Positions 16,638 to 26,100 are shown, numbered from the stretch's first letter. The stretch is 42,244 nucleotides of DNA from Gallionellaceae bacterium (GCA_009773615.1 WSYA01000015.1:1-42244); one strand, 5' to 3'. Translations and numbers: made by a program. Notes: generated from the letters alone by a model not told the origin.

Positions 16638-17989
16638 TGACGTTGCTGGCTTTTATCGTCGCCATCGCAGTGCTGGTGGTCTTCCACGAGTTGGGGCATT
16701 ACTGGGTTGCGCGACTCTGCAATGTCAAAGTCCTGCGTTTCTCTCTGGGTTTCGGCAAGGCAATTTACGTCAAGCGTTTTGCGGGCGGAGAAACGGAATG
16801 GGCGCTCTCTGTCATCCCCTTTGGCGGCTATGTAAAAATGTTGGACGAGCGTGAAGGCGAAGTGCCTCCCCACGAATTGGCGCGCGCCTTCAATCGTCAG
16901 CCAGTGTTGCGGCGCATGGCGATCGTGGTTGCCGGGCCGATTGCCAATCTGCTGCTGGCGATCGTGTTGTATTGGGCTTTATTCATCTACGGAGTGCCCG
17001 GTATAAAGCCTATTCTGGGCGAGGTGCCGTCTGCAACCCCGGCCGCAACGGCGCAATTGCGGGCACAGGAAACGATCATCAGCATCAACGGACAAGCGAC
17101 CCCGAGCTGGCAGGAAGTGCGCTGGATATTGCTCGACCTGGTATTGCAAAAGCGCCAAGCGGATATCGAGTTGCGCACGGTCGAGGGCCGCTCTGTTTTG
17201 CGTATGCTGGATATGAGTGTATTGACGCCCGGCGATCTGGACGGCGATTTCCTTCAGAAGATCGGCTTGCAACCCTATCAGCCGCCCATCTATCCCATCA
17301 TCGACAAGCTTACCGAGGGCGGAGCCGCACAGCGCGCCGGTTTGCAGACCCAAGACAGAGTCTTGCGTGTGAATGGACAAGCGATTCCCCGCTGGGCTGT
17401 TTTTGTAGAGGCGGTGCGCAGCCATCCGGGTAGCGTGCTGAACATTGACATCGAGCGCGCCGGTAGCCTGTTGACACTTAGCGTCACGCCGGATACGGCG
17501 ACAGAGGGAGGCAAGCAGATCGGACGTATCGGAGCGGCGCCGCTCATCGACCGTAAAGCGTTTGAAGCGATGCTGACGGAAGTGCACTATCCGCCTAGGG
17601 TCGCATTAGGCGAGGCGGTGCGCAAAACATGGGAAACATCTGTAGTCAGTTTGAAAATGATGTGGAAGATGGTGACGGGAGAAGTGTCGCTGAAGAACTT
17701 GAGCGGCCCCATTACCATCGCCGATTATGCCGGTCAATCCGCCCAAATCGGTTTGGGCGCGTATCTGGGCTTTTTGGCGCTGATTAGCATCAGCCTGGGC
17801 GTGCTGAATTTACTTCCCATCCCGTTATTGGATGGGGGGCATTTGTTGTATTATACGGTCGAGTTGATTAAGGGTAGCCCGGTGTCCGAGAAGGTTTGGG
17901 AAGCGGGGCAAAAAGTGGGCATTGCGTTGTTGGTTACCATGATGGCTTTTGCGATATACAACGACATCAGTCGTCTGATTTTAGGTTGA
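16637..17989 (+). CDS. rseP: Site-2 intramembrane protease RseP
   Basis: RseP cuts the membrane-spanning anti-sigma factor RseA during the envelope stress response and clears signal-peptide remnants. The 450-residue protein has the zinc site HELGH (His17, Glu18, His21) in the first transmembrane segment, GFGKAIY and IPFGGYVKM loops, and two periplasmic PDZ domains (about 100-310). The C-terminal motif PIPLLDGGHLL contains the third metal ligand Asp399. I start at the ATG at 16637, which shares one base with the dxr stop; the TTG three bases upstream is not needed. bamA follows after 7 bases. Confidence 0.96.
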   Translation: MTLLAFIVAIAVLVVFHELGHYWVARLCNVKVLRFSLGFGKAIYVKRFAGGETEWALSVIPFGGYVKMLDEREGEVPPHELARAFNRQPVLRRMAIVVAGPIANLLLAIVLYWALFIYGVPGIKPILGEVPSATPAATAQLRAQETIISINGQATPSWQEVRWILLDLVLQKRQADIELRTVEGRSVLRMLDMSVLTPGDLDGDFLQKIGLQPYQPPIYPIIDKLTEGGAAQRAGLQTQDRVLRVNGQAIPRWAVFVEAVRSHPGSVLNIDIERAGSLLTLSVTPDTATEGGKQIGRIGAAPLIDRKAFEAMLTEVHYPPRVALGEAVRKTWETSVVSLKMMWKMVTGEVSLKNLSGPITIADYAGQSAQIGLGAYLGFLALISISLGVLNLLPIPLLDGGHLLYYTVELIKGSPVSEKVWEAGQKVGIALLVTMMAFAIYNDISRLILG

Positions 17990-17996
17990 AAAACTA

Positions 17997-20279
17997 ATGG
18001 ATTTTAAGAAACTGGCGGGGCTTATCCCGCTGTTGTACGCCGCATCTGTTTGGGCGATCGAACCTTTCGTCATCAAAGATATCCGTGTTGAGGGCATACA
18101 GCGTACCGAAGCGGGTACCGTGTTTAGTTATTTGCCTGTCAAAGTGGGCGATACGTTGAATGACGACCAAGCGTCCGCCGCTATTCGCGCGTTGTTCGCT
18201 ACCGGCTTTTTCAAGGATGTCAGCCTAAAGGCCGATCAGGGGGTGTTGATCGTGTCCGTGCGCGAGCGTCCGTCTATCGCCAGCGTAGAGATCAACGGGG
18301 TAAAGGACTTCCCCAAGGATCAGTTACGCGACAATCTAAAGCTGGTCGGCTTGGCAGAAGGGCGCGTTTTGGATAAATCCGCGTTGGAGAAATCCGAACA
18401 GGAACTCAAGCGCCAATACGTCGCACGCGGCAAGTACGGTGTCTCGGTTAAAACCACCTTAACGGAACTGGAGCGCAATCGCGTGGCGGTAAGCTTTAAT
18501 GTGGTTGAGGGTGAGGTTGCAAAGATCAGGCAAATCAATATCGTTGGAAATCAGGCTTATAGCGAAGAAGAATTGCTCGATATGATAAAGCTCACCACGC
18601 CGGGTTTTTGGAGCTGGGCCAGCAAGAACGATCAGTATTCCAAGCAAAAGCTTTCCGCAGATATTGAGACGATTCGTACTTTTTATCTGGATTCGGGTTA
18701 CATGGAGTTTTCCATCGACTCGACGCAAGTCGCCATTTCGCCGGACAAAAAAGATATTTTCATCACGCTGAATATTTCGGAAGGCCCGAAATATAAAATC
18801 TCTACTGTTCAAGTCATGGGGCCGCAGACGGTCTTTTCCCACGAGGATATCCGCAAGCTGATCGGGCTGAATCCGGGCGATGTGTTTTCGCGCAAAGCGA
18901 TCACTGCTTCGACGCAAAAAATCACCGAGCGCTTCGGGGACGAGGGCTATGCCTTCGCCAATGTGAATGCAGCCCCGGAAATAGATAAGGAAAAACACCA
19001 GGTCGGTTTCACTTTTATCGTCGATCCGTTTCAGCGGGTATATATCCGCCGCATCAACGTGTCTGGAAATACAAAAACTCGCGATGAAGTCATTCGCCGT
19101 GAATTCAGGCAAATGGAGAGCGGTTGGTTTGCCACGGAGAAAATCAAGAAATCCAAACAGCGTGTGGATCGTTTAGGCTTCTTTGGCGCGGTGAATATCG
19201 AAACGGTTCCTGTGCAAGGCACTAAAGATCAAATGGATCTGAACGTGTCGGTGGAAGAAAAATCGACCGGCAATCTTTCCGTCGGTGCAGGTATCAGCAG
19301 CACCGAAGGCTTGGTGTTGACTGCCGGGGTCTCGCAAAGCAATCTGTTCGGTACGGGGAATACACTTTCCACTCAAGTCAATACCAGCAAGGTCAACGAA
19401 GTCTATTCGGTCTCATATACCAACCCGTATTACACCGACGATGGTGTCAGTCGCGGATTCGATGTCTACAAGCGCACGACGAATGCAACGCAGATTTCTG
19501 TTAGCCAATACACTTCCCAAAATATCGGGGGTGGGGTGCGTTTTGCCGTTCCCCTGAGCGAAGATCAAATGATCCATTACGGATTGGCTGCGGAACAGAC
19601 GACTATTGGTTTGACGAGATTAAGTCCCGCCCGTTTCACTGACTATATCAATACCTTCGGTTCAACGACGGATAACTATATTGCTACCATCGGTTGGAGT
19701 CGTGATGATCGCGACAGTGCCATTTACCCTACTGAAGGTACGGTGCAAAGAGCGTTTACCGAAATCAGCTTGCCCTCATCCAGTCAGCTATATTCTAAGT
19801 GGACCTATCAGCATCAGTGGTTCACTCCTGTGAACCGCGACATCACCTTCATGGTGAACGGCGAGGCGGGCATCGCCAATGGGTATGGCGGCCAGATTTT
19901 GCCGTTCTTCAAGAATTTTTATGCGGGTGGCGTCGGATCGGTGAGAGGGTACGATCCCAGTTCTTTGGGGCCGCGCGACAGCAATAATTATTCATTGGGC
20001 GGAAACAAGCGCGTGATCGGCAATGCGGAACTATTATTTCCTATGCCCGGCTTTGCCAAAGAAAAATCCGTTCGCTTGAGTATGTTTTTAGATGGCGGAG
20101 CAGTGTATGGTGATCCGACACAGGTACCGGCCTCGGAGGGTTTGCGCTATTCTACGGGAATGGCGATCACCTGGTTTTCGCCAGTCGGTCCGCTTAAGTT
20201 GAGTTACGGTGTTCCCATCGGGCCGCAGTTACAGGATAAACTTCAGCGCTTCCAATTTACATTGGGCACGCTGTTCTAG
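17997..20279 (+). CDS. bamA: Outer membrane protein assembly factor BamA
   Basis: BamA folds and inserts beta-barrel proteins into the outer membrane. The 760-residue precursor has a short signal peptide ending in SVWA and five POTRA repeats (about 22-420; each has a region like IRVEGIQRTE or INIVGNQAYSEE). A 16-strand barrel follows with the VRGY motif at 649-652 (VRGF in E. coli, in loop 6) and a terminal Phe (QFTLGTLF), the usual outer-membrane signal. It lies between rseP and skp as in most proteobacteria. Confidence 0.97.
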   Translation: MDFKKLAGLIPLLYAASVWAIEPFVIKDIRVEGIQRTEAGTVFSYLPVKVGDTLNDDQASAAIRALFATGFFKDVSLKADQGVLIVSVRERPSIASVEINGVKDFPKDQLRDNLKLVGLAEGRVLDKSALEKSEQELKRQYVARGKYGVSVKTTLTELERNRVAVSFNVVEGEVAKIRQINIVGNQAYSEEELLDMIKLTTPGFWSWASKNDQYSKQKLSADIETIRTFYLDSGYMEFSIDSTQVAISPDKKDIFITLNISEGPKYKISTVQVMGPQTVFSHEDIRKLIGLNPGDVFSRKAITASTQKITERFGDEGYAFANVNAAPEIDKEKHQVGFTFIVDPFQRVYIRRINVSGNTKTRDEVIRREFRQMESGWFATEKIKKSKQRVDRLGFFGAVNIETVPVQGTKDQMDLNVSVEEKSTGNLSVGAGISSTEGLVLTAGVSQSNLFGTGNTLSTQVNTSKVNEVYSVSYTNPYYTDDGVSRGFDVYKRTTNATQISVSQYTSQNIGGGVRFAVPLSEDQMIHYGLAAEQTTIGLTRLSPARFTDYINTFGSTTDNYIATIGWSRDDRDSAIYPTEGTVQRAFTEISLPSSSQLYSKWTYQHQWFTPVNRDITFMVNGEAGIANGYGGQILPFFKNFYAGGVGSVRGYDPSSLGPRDSNNYSLGGNKRVIGNAELLFPMPGFAKEKSVRLSMFLDGGAVYGDPTQVPASEGLRYSTGMAITWFSPVGPLKLSYGVPIGPQLQDKLQRFQFTLGTLF

Positions 20280-20318
20280 GCAGTGTGGTATGGGCGAACG
20301 TTGTTAGGAGGAGGCGGG

Positions 20319-20822
20319 ATGAAAAAGATACTGGGTATAAGTATGCTGGTCGCTGCATGTGTTGCTTCCGCCCATGCGGCTGATTTTCGGGTCGGTGTGG
20401 TCAATACTGAGCGCATCCTACGCGAATCGGCACCGGCTGTGAAAGCCGAAAAAAAAATCGAAAAAGAGTTCGCCGTGCGCGATCAAGAGATCAAGCAGAT
20501 GATGAAGCAGGCCAAGGAAATTCAGGCCGCTTTGGAAAAAGACGGTGCCAAGTCGGATGCGGAGCATCGCAGCAAAGAGCGCGAGTTGGCGAATCTGAAC
20601 GTCAATTTGCAGCGCTTGCAACGCGAGTTCCGCGAAGACCTGAATTTGCGCAAGAACGAAGAACTGGCGCAGGTGTTGGCGCGCGCGGATAAGGCGATAC
20701 AGGCGATTGCCGAAACGGAGAAGTACGATCTGATTTTGCAGGAGGCGGTGTATCGCAACCCGCAGATCGATATCACCGATAAAGTGTTGCAGTACTTGTC
20801 CGACGAAAAAGCCAATAAATAA
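20319..20822 (+). CDS. skp: Periplasmic chaperone Skp (OmpH family)
   Basis: Skp holds unfolded outer-membrane proteins in the periplasm on their way to BamA. The frame opens at 20283, but the ATG at 20319 is chosen because AGGAGGAGG (20306-20314) precedes it and it begins a clean signal peptide (MKKILGISMLVAACVASAHA). The mature part starts ADFRVGVVNTERIL, followed by a long Lys/Glu-rich helical hairpin that forms the tentacles, and a C-terminal strand region (EKYDLILQEAVYRNPQIDITDKV). 167 residues in total. Confidence 0.95.
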   Translation: MKKILGISMLVAACVASAHAADFRVGVVNTERILRESAPAVKAEKKIEKEFAVRDQEIKQMMKQAKEIQAALEKDGAKSDAEHRSKERELANLNVNLQRLQREFREDLNLRKNEELAQVLARADKAIQAIAETEKYDLILQEAVYRNPQIDITDKVLQYLSDEKANK

Positions 20823-20836
20823 TTATCAGTATTTCA

Positions 20837-21877
20837 ATGGATCGCATAGCTTATCGTTTGGCAGACATCGTGGCCCGTTTCGGCGGGCGCGTTGAAGGTG
20901 ATGCCGGTACCGAAGTGAATCAGGTCGCCACACTAGATAGCGCCGGGCCGCTTCAGATTGCATTTTTGACCAACTCAAAATACCGCAAGCAGCTTGAATC
21001 TACCAACGCCGCTGCGGTGATCGTGGCAGAGCCAGATGTCGCAGCGACAAAACTTCCCCGCATCGTTTGCGACAATCCCTATTCTTACTTTGCCAAACTT
21101 TCCGCTTTGCTCAATCCGCTTGCCGTTTTTGCGGCAGGCATCCATCCCAGCGCGGTGATCGGCGCAGGCGCGAAAATCGCGCCCAGTGCGCACATCGCCG
21201 CGCATGTGACGATAGGCGAGGGGGTAAGCATAGGCGAGGGTTGCGTCATCATGTCCGGTTGCAGCATCGGCGCGAATGCGGTGCTGGGCGAGAACACCCG
21301 TTTGTATCCGCGCGTGGTGGTGTATCACGATTGTGTGCTGGGCAATAACGTCATTGCCCATTCGGGTGCGGTCGTCGGCGCAGATGGTTTCGGTATCGCC
21401 ATGGAGGCAGGAGCCTGGCTGAAAATTCCTCAGATCGGTCGTGCGCTCATCGGCAACGATGTTGAGATCGGCGCAAACACCACTATTGATCGCGGTGCTC
21501 TGGACGACACTGTGATCGAGGACGGCGTGAAGTTGGATAACCAGATACAGATCGCGCACAACGTGCGTATTGGTGCGCATACTGCGATCGCCGGATGCGT
21601 CGGCATCGCGGGCAGCGCCACCATCGGGCGCTATTGCCGTATCGGTGGCAGTGCCGGTATCTTGGGGCACTTGAGCATTGCAGATGGAGTGGAGATATCT
21701 TCGTTCACCCTGATCAGCAAGTCGATACGCGAAAAAGGCGTTTACAGCGGCATATATCCGTTCAGCGAAAAAGACAGCTGGCTCAAGAATGCGGCACACC
21801 TGCGCCATCTCGACGAGATGGCCACGCGCATCAAACTATTGGAAAAAGAAATAGAATTAATTAAGGGGAGAGATTGA
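20837..21877 (+). CDS. lpxD: UDP-3-O-(3-hydroxyacyl)glucosamine N-acyltransferase
   Basis: LpxD adds the second acyl chain in lipid A synthesis, using 3-hydroxyacyl-ACP. The 346-residue protein has an N-terminal uridine-binding domain (to about 100) and a left-handed beta helix of hexapeptide repeats (for example [23 protein letters not shown]). The catalytic His lies in [15 protein letters not shown]-terminal helix ([23 protein letters not shown]) follows. Its TGA shares one base with the fabZ ATG. Confidence 0.97.
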   Translation: MDRIAYRLADIVARFGGRVEGDAGTEVNQVATLDSAGPLQIAFLTNSKYRKQLESTNAAAVIVAEPDVAATKLPRIVCDNPYSYFAKLSALLNPLAVFAAGIHPSAVIGAGAKIAPSAHIAAHVTIGEGVSIGEGCVIMSGCSIGANAVLGENTRLYPRVVVYHDCVLGNNVIAHSGAVVGADGFGIAMEAGAWLKIPQIGRALIGNDVEIGANTTIDRGALDDTVIEDGVKLDNQIQIAHNVRIGAHTAIAGCVGIAGSATIGRYCRIGGSAGILGHLSIADGVEISSFTLISKSIREKGVYSGIYPFSEKDSWLKNAAHLRHLDEMATRIKLLEKEIELIKGRD

Positions 21878-22323
21878 TGAGCATCCAGATGGACATCAAC
21901 GAGATTTTGAAACACCTGCCGCACCGTTATCCATTTCTGCTAATAGATCGCGTATTGTCTATCGAGCCGGGACAAGAGATCGTTGCGCTGAAAAATGTGA
22001 CCATCAACGAGCCTTTTTTTCCCGGCCACTACCCGCATCATCCGGTGATGCCCGGCGTGCTGGTCATCGAGGCGATGGCGCAGGCCGCCGCTATACTCTC
22101 GTTCACCGGCGGGGCGGGCAAGGCGGACGATAGCAAAGTGTATTATTTCGTTGGTATCGACAACGCGCGCTTCAAGCGCCCGGTCGTGCCGGGAGACCAG
22201 TTGATCATTACGGTTAAGCCGCTGTTTAACAAGCGCGGTCTGTGGAAATTCAGCGCGGTCGCCAAAGTGGACGAGCGGGTGGCGGCAGAAGCCGAGATCA
22301 TGTGCACGATGCGGGACAAATGA
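21877..22323 (+). CDS. fabZ: 3-hydroxyacyl-[acyl-carrier-protein] dehydratase FabZ
   Basis: FabZ dehydrates 3-hydroxyacyl-ACP in fatty acid elongation and competes with LpxA and LpxD for the same substrate, which explains its place between them. The 148-residue hot-dog protein has [13 protein letters not shown], the catalytic His51 in [15 protein letters not shown] and Glu65 in VLVIEAMAQ. The ATG at 21877 has GGGGAG ending 7 bases upstream. An internal ATG four codons on (MDINEIL) is a possible alternative. Confidence 0.97.
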   Translation: MSIQMDINEILKHLPHRYPFLLIDRVLSIEPGQEIVALKNVTINEPFFPGHYPHHPVMPGVLVIEAMAQAAAILSFTGGAGKADDSKVYYFVGIDNARFKRPVVPGDQLIITVKPLFNKRGLWKFSAVAKVDERVAAEAEIMCTMRDK

Positions 22324-23105
22324 TGCGTCATCCGACCGCGATCATTCATCCTAACGCCAAGCTGGCCGACGATGTTCAGGTTGGCCCGTATTCCATCATC
22401 GGCGAACATGTAGAGATCGGCGCGGGAAGCGTGGTCGGCCCGCATGTCATCATTGACGGGCACACTACCATCGGTAAAGGCAACAGCATCTTCCAGTTCA
22501 GTTCTATCGGTGAAGTTCCGCAGGACAAGAAGTACAAGGGCGAGCCGACACAGCTGATCATCGGCGACAACAATACTATCCGCGAGAGTTGCACCTTCAA
22601 TCTGGGGACCGTGCAGGGCGGCGGCATCACCTCTATCGGCAACGATAACTGGATCATGGCTTACGTGCATGTGGCGCATGATTGCCATATCGGCGACCAT
22701 AATGTCATCGCCAACTCGGTGCAATTTGCGGGGCATGTGGAAGTCGGAAATCATATTCTGATCGGCGGCATAAGCGGGGTGCACCAGTTTGTGCGCATCG
22801 GCGACTATGCCATGGTCGGATTCCAGACCCGCCTGACCCAGGATCTGCCGCCGTTCGTGATGGCCGTGGGCAATCCGGCTGAAGCCAAAGGCCCGCATCA
22901 GGAAGGCCCGCGTCGTGCCGGGTATTCCGCTCCGCGCGTGGATATGCTCAAACAGCTTTACCGCACTTTGTATCGAACGGGCAGCAGCTTTGAAACTGCC
23001 AAAAAAGAAATTGAAGGCCTGCGCGGACAAGTTCCCGATGCCGATGCAGATATAGACAAAATGATGGCATTTCTGAACAGTGCCAGTCGCGGCATCGTCC
23101 GCTAA
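22323..23105 (+). CDS. lpxA: UDP-N-acetylglucosamine acyltransferase
   Basis: LpxA starts lipid A synthesis by moving a 3-hydroxyacyl chain from ACP to UDP-GlcNAc. The 260-residue trimeric left-handed beta helix shows repeated hexapeptides (VGPYSIIGEHVEIGAGSVVG), DGHTTIGKGN, and catalytic His119 in HVAHDCHIG, then GGISGVHQFVRIG and a helical C-terminus. The residue aligned with E. coli Gly173, the acyl-chain ruler, is Phe167 here. Two ATGs overlap the fabZ stop; 22323 (TGATG) has GGGA six bases upstream, whereas 22320 would leave only three. Confidence 0.96.
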   Translation: MRHPTAIIHPNAKLADDVQVGPYSIIGEHVEIGAGSVVGPHVIIDGHTTIGKGNSIFQFSSIGEVPQDKKYKGEPTQLIIGDNNTIRESCTFNLGTVQGGGITSIGNDNWIMAYVHVAHDCHIGDHNVIANSVQFAGHVEVGNHILIGGISGVHQFVRIGDYAMVGFQTRLTQDLPPFVMAVGNPAEAKGPHQEGPRRAGYSAPRVDMLKQLYRTLYRTGSSFETAKKEIEGLRGQVPDADADIDKMMAFLNSASRGIVR

Positions 23106-23111
23106 CTACCC

Positions 23112-24278
23112 ATGAACCAGACAGTAAAAACTATCGCCCTCGTGGCGGGCGAAGCCTCGGGTGACTTGCTCGGCAGCCACTTGATCGAAGCCATCAAACG
23201 AGCACTACCCGCTGTGCGTTTCATCGGTATCGGCGGCCCCAAGATGCAAGCCGCCGGGATGGAGATTATGTTCCCGATGGAAAAGCTCGCGGTGTTCGGT
23301 TATATCGACGCGTTAAAGCATTATCGTGAGATCGTAGGCATTCGCAACAAATTGCGCGCATCGCTTATCGCCAACCCGCCCGATCTTTTCATCGGCATCG
23401 ATGCGCCGGATTTTAATTTGGATCTGGAATTGGCTTTGAAGCAACGCGGCATTCCCACCGTGCATTACGTCAGCCCGTCTATCTGGGCGTGGCGCGGCGA
23501 ACGCATTCACAAGATCAAGAAAGCGGTCTCGCATATCCTGACCCTGTTTCCCTTTGAGGCGCCTATCTACGAGCAAGCTGGCGTGCCCGTCACTTACGTC
23601 GGTCATCCGCTGGCAGACATGCTGCCGGAGTTGCCCAAGCGCGACCTGATGCGCGAACAGATGCGCATCCCCCTCAAGGCCAAGGTGTTTGCTTTGCTAC
23701 CCGGCAGCCGACAAGGTGAAGTGCGCCAATTGGCCGAGACCTATATAGGTACGGCAAAATTGATTTTGCAGAAAATCCCCTCAGCGCAGTTTTTGGTGCC
23801 GCTGGCCAGCCGCGAAACGCGCACCATTTTCGAAGATATGTTGTGGAAGCTGGAAGCCCAAGAATTGCCGATCACCATGCTGTTCGGACATGCGCACGAT
23901 GCCATGATCGCCGCAGACGGCGTACTGGTCGCTTCGGGTACCGCCACGCTGGAAGCCGCGCTGCTCAAGCGTCCCATGGTCATTACTTATAAGATGCAGC
24001 CTCTTGCTTATTGGCTGGGCAAGCGCAAAAAATATCTCCCCTACGTTGGGTTGCCCAATGTGTTGGCGGGCAAATTCGTGGTTCCTGAGATTCTGCAAGA
24101 CGATGCGACACCGGAAAACCTCGCGCAGGCTTTGTTGAATCTGGTGGAGGATAAAGATGCCGTTGCAGAGCTGGAGATTCTGTTTTCCCACATGCATACC
24201 CAGCTCAAGCAAGACACCGCACAAAAAGCCGCACAAACCATCTTGCCGTATCTGACCGACCTCACCGCCCCCGCCTAA
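23112..24278 (+). CDS. lpxB: Lipid-A-disaccharide synthase
   Basis: LpxB joins UDP-2,3-diacylglucosamine and 2,3-diacylglucosamine 1-phosphate to form the lipid A disaccharide. The 388-residue glycosyltransferase (GT-B fold, family 19) has IALVAGEASGDLLGSHL at the N-terminus, GIGGPKMQ, the motif FIGIDAPDFNLDLE, VHYVSPSIWAWRG and PLADMLP, and in the C-terminal half LLPGSRQGEVRQL and VASGTATLEAALLKRPMV. LpxH and LpxC are not in the window. The stop is directly followed by the rnhB ATG with no gap. Confidence 0.97.
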   Translation: MNQTVKTIALVAGEASGDLLGSHLIEAIKRALPAVRFIGIGGPKMQAAGMEIMFPMEKLAVFGYIDALKHYREIVGIRNKLRASLIANPPDLFIGIDAPDFNLDLELALKQRGIPTVHYVSPSIWAWRGERIHKIKKAVSHILTLFPFEAPIYEQAGVPVTYVGHPLADMLPELPKRDLMREQMRIPLKAKVFALLPGSRQGEVRQLAETYIGTAKLILQKIPSAQFLVPLASRETRTIFEDMLWKLEAQELPITMLFGHAHDAMIAADGVLVASGTATLEAALLKRPMVITYKMQPLAYWLGKRKKYLPYVGLPNVLAGKFVVPEILQDDATPENLAQALLNLVEDKDAVAELEILFSHMHTQLKQDTAQKAAQTILPYLTDLTAPA

Positions 24279-24860
24279 ATGCAGCCTATACGCCTGATCT
24301 GCGGAGTGGATGAAGCGGGGCGCGGCCCCTTGGCCGGGCCGGTATATGCAGCCGCAGTGATCCTTAATCCAGATCATCCCATTGCCGGCTTGGGCGATTC
24401 AAAAAAACTCAGCGAAAAAAAGCGCGATCAACTCGCCATTGAGATTCGCCAGCATGCTACCGCGTGGGCCATTGCCACCGCCTCCGTAGAAGAAATCGAC
24501 GAGATCAATATCCTGCGCGCCAGTTTGTTGGCGATGCGTCGCGCAGTCAAAGCCCTGTCGTTGCAACCGCATGAGGTGTTGGTGGATGGATTGTATTGCC
24601 CCGATACCGGCCTGCCCAGCCACGCCATCGTCAAGGGCGATAGCAGCGTGGAGGAAATCTCCGCCGCATCCATCTTGGCCAAGACCGCGCGCGACGCGGC
24701 CATGCTGGAGATGCATGAACGCTTACCCCAATACGGCTTTGCCGCCCACAAAGGTTATCCGACCGCCGCTCACATTGCGGCGTTGATCCAACATGGCGTC
24801 TCGAATGAACACCGCAGAAGTTTTGCTCCGGTGCGCAAACTTCTACAAGGAGGAAAATAG
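24279..24860 (+). CDS. rnhB: Ribonuclease HII
   Basis: RNase HII removes RNA from RNA-DNA hybrids, notably single ribonucleotides in DNA. The 193-residue protein has the family opening [23 protein letters not shown] with the acidic pair of the active site, [35 protein letters not shown] (further acidic residues) and HKGYPTAAH. It begins at the base after the lpxB stop. Downstream AAGGAGG (24848-24854), inside its 3' end, serves the next gene. Confidence 0.97.
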   Translation: MQPIRLICGVDEAGRGPLAGPVYAAAVILNPDHPIAGLGDSKKLSEKKRDQLAIEIRQHATAWAIATASVEEIDEINILRASLLAMRRAVKALSLQPHEVLVDGLYCPDTGLPSHAIVKGDSSVEEISAASILAKTARDAAMLEMHERLPQYGFAAHKGYPTAAHIAALIQHGVSNEHRRSFAPVRKLLQGGK

Positions 24861-24861
24861 T

Positions 24862-25314
24862 ATGGCAATTTTCAAACTCATACATCTGCTATCTGTCGTG
24901 GTGTGGATAGGCGGCATGTTCTTCGCCTACACGGTGTTGCGCCCGAGTGCTGCGGAAGTGTTGCAAGCGCCGGAACGCCTGCAACTGTGGGACAAAGTAT
25001 TCTGCCGATTCTTTAACTGGGTATGGATAGCCGCATTCCTAACGCTTGTCAGCGGCCTGTACATGATCTACCAATACGGTGGCGTGCGCTTCGTGCCGCA
25101 TTACGTCCACCTCATGCTGCTGCTGGGTATCGTAATGCTGTTGGTTTTTGTATACGTATTTTTCGTCCAATATGTACGTTTCCACCTTGCAGTCGCCGCC
25201 AAGGATTGGCCCAAGGCCGGAGCGATATTAGCAACGATACGCAAGCTCGTGGCCTCGAATCTTTTGATCGGCACCATGACTTTTTGCGTAGCCGTATTGG
25301 GTGCCTCGTTCTAA
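24862..25314 (+). CDS. CopD-family integral membrane protein
   Basis: A 150-residue protein with four hydrophobic helices. It opens MAIFKLIHLLSVVVWIGGMFFAY, followed by FNWVWIAAFLTLVSGLYMI and VHLMLLLGIVMLLVFVYVF, resembling the CopD domain of copper-resistance proteins. The His in LIHLL and the WIGG motif are typical of the family. The substrate is not established, and many such stand-alone proteins have no proven link to copper. The frame opens at 24793, but AAGGAGG lies 7 bases before the ATG at 24862. It probably rides on the lpx-rnhB transcript. Confidence 0.75.
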   Translation: MAIFKLIHLLSVVVWIGGMFFAYTVLRPSAAEVLQAPERLQLWDKVFCRFFNWVWIAAFLTLVSGLYMIYQYGGVRFVPHYVHLMLLLGIVMLLVFVYVFFVQYVRFHLAVAAKDWPKAGAILATIRKLVASNLLIGTMTFCVAVLGASF

Positions 25315-25342
25315 TCTAACCCGCAACGCGGACTCCCCAATC

Positions 25343-25582
25343 ATGTTCGCCCTGCCCTCCATGTGGAACCTGATCGTTTCCACCCTCGTTTTTTTCGTCG
25401 CGGCTTGGTACATTCGCCGCTATTTGGATAAGCAAGAAATGCCCAAGGGCATGACACGCAGCATATTGGCATTTCTCCTTGCTTATCTGGTTTCATGGGG
25501 CGCAGGAGAAGTGGCGGACTGGGCGCAACAAAAAATAGAAAAGCCGCAAACGCTGGCGCAAGTCCAGAGCGATTTGCCGTAA
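25343..25582 (+). CDS. Small membrane protein of unknown function
   Basis: A 79-residue protein starting MFALPSMWNLIVSTLVFFVAAWYI, with a first hydrophobic helix, a short basic link (RRYLDKQEMPKGMTRS), a second helix (ILAFLLAYLVSWGAG), and a polar C-terminus. I do not recognise the family. The frame opens at 25301 inside the preceding gene, but the ATG at 25343 begins the natural hydrophobic N-terminus. It is in line with the upstream membrane gene and probably ends the operon. Confidence 0.6.
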   Translation: MFALPSMWNLIVSTLVFFVAAWYIRRYLDKQEMPKGMTRSILAFLLAYLVSWGAGEVADWAQQKIEKPQTLAQVQSDLP

Positions 25583-25612
25583 TTGCAGCGTAGCTGCATT
25601 TGCAGTTATACT
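25583..25612 (+). promoter_or_regulatory. Predicted promoter for the czcI-like gene
   Basis: TTGCAG (25583-25588), an 18-base spacer, and TATACT (25607-25612; five of six bases match the -10 consensus). Two small dyads overlap it: GCAGC/GCTGC within 25585-25597 and TGCAG/CTGCA at 25601-25615. The TATACT is only 10 bases before the ATG, so the transcript would have little or no leader. Confidence 0.4.
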
Positions 25613-25622
25613 GCACAACATC

Positions 25623-26012
25623 ATGCGCGCTTGTCTCTCTTTTATTCTTTCCATCATGCTCTCACTGAACGCCGCCTACGCTGCATCAGTGAGCGTTTGG
25701 GATACGTTTGAAGACACATCGGGTCATGCTGCCGCACATTTCGGGCACCACAGCCACGAAGGCGGTGACAATAACGGCAAGCTAGTTGATGCTGATGGGA
25801 CAGGTAAAGCGACTATGTCCGACCACCACATCCATGTATATCCAAGCTTTCCTTATCTCCTGTCGGACACTATTGGCGTGACATCGTCTGCAAATTGCAC
25901 ATTCCTGATTGAAAGTACAGCAAGCACTTTCGTCTCAGCACCGCAAGCACGTCTTGATCGCCCACCTAGAACCGTCTCGCCTAATCCGGCGGGTCGTTCT
26001 AATTCCCAGTAG
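25623..26012 (+). CDS. CzcI-like His-rich periplasmic protein
   Basis: A 129-residue protein with a signal peptide (MRACLSFILSIMLSLNAAYA) and a His-rich segment AAHFGHHSHEGGDNN, later DHHIHVYPSFPYL, ending in ARLDRPPRT plus a polar tail. The layout (signal peptide, HxxH cluster, His pair in the middle, Pro/Arg end) resembles CzcI, the small periplasmic protein in front of czcCBA in Cupriavidus, thought to act in metal sensing or handling. It stands directly upstream of RND efflux genes here. The assignment is by pattern and context, not by close identity. Confidence 0.6.
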   Translation: MRACLSFILSIMLSLNAAYAASVSVWDTFEDTSGHAAAHFGHHSHEGGDNNGKLVDADGTGKATMSDHHIHVYPSFPYLLSDTIGVTSSANCTFLIESTASTFVSAPQARLDRPPRTVSPNPAGRSNSQ

Positions 26013-26041
26013 CGCCCTGCGCCTGACCCTATGATGGGTTA

Positions 26042-26100
26042 GTCCGCGTCGCTTTGAAATTCAGCTTTTTAGTTTCGGTATAACGCCCGCTTACGCGGAC
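26042..26100 (+). promoter_or_regulatory. Predicted promoter of the RND operon, flanked by an 8-bp dyad
   Basis: TTGAAA (26054-26059) and TATAAC (26079-26084) are separated by 19 bases, longer than the usual 17. GTCCGCGT (26042-26049) and its exact reverse complement ACGCGGAC (26093-26100) enclose the promoter. Long spacers are typical of MerR-type metal regulators, but I see no dyad inside the spacer, so the regulator is open. The rest of the 169-base gap before the next ATG holds no gene. Confidence 0.4.
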
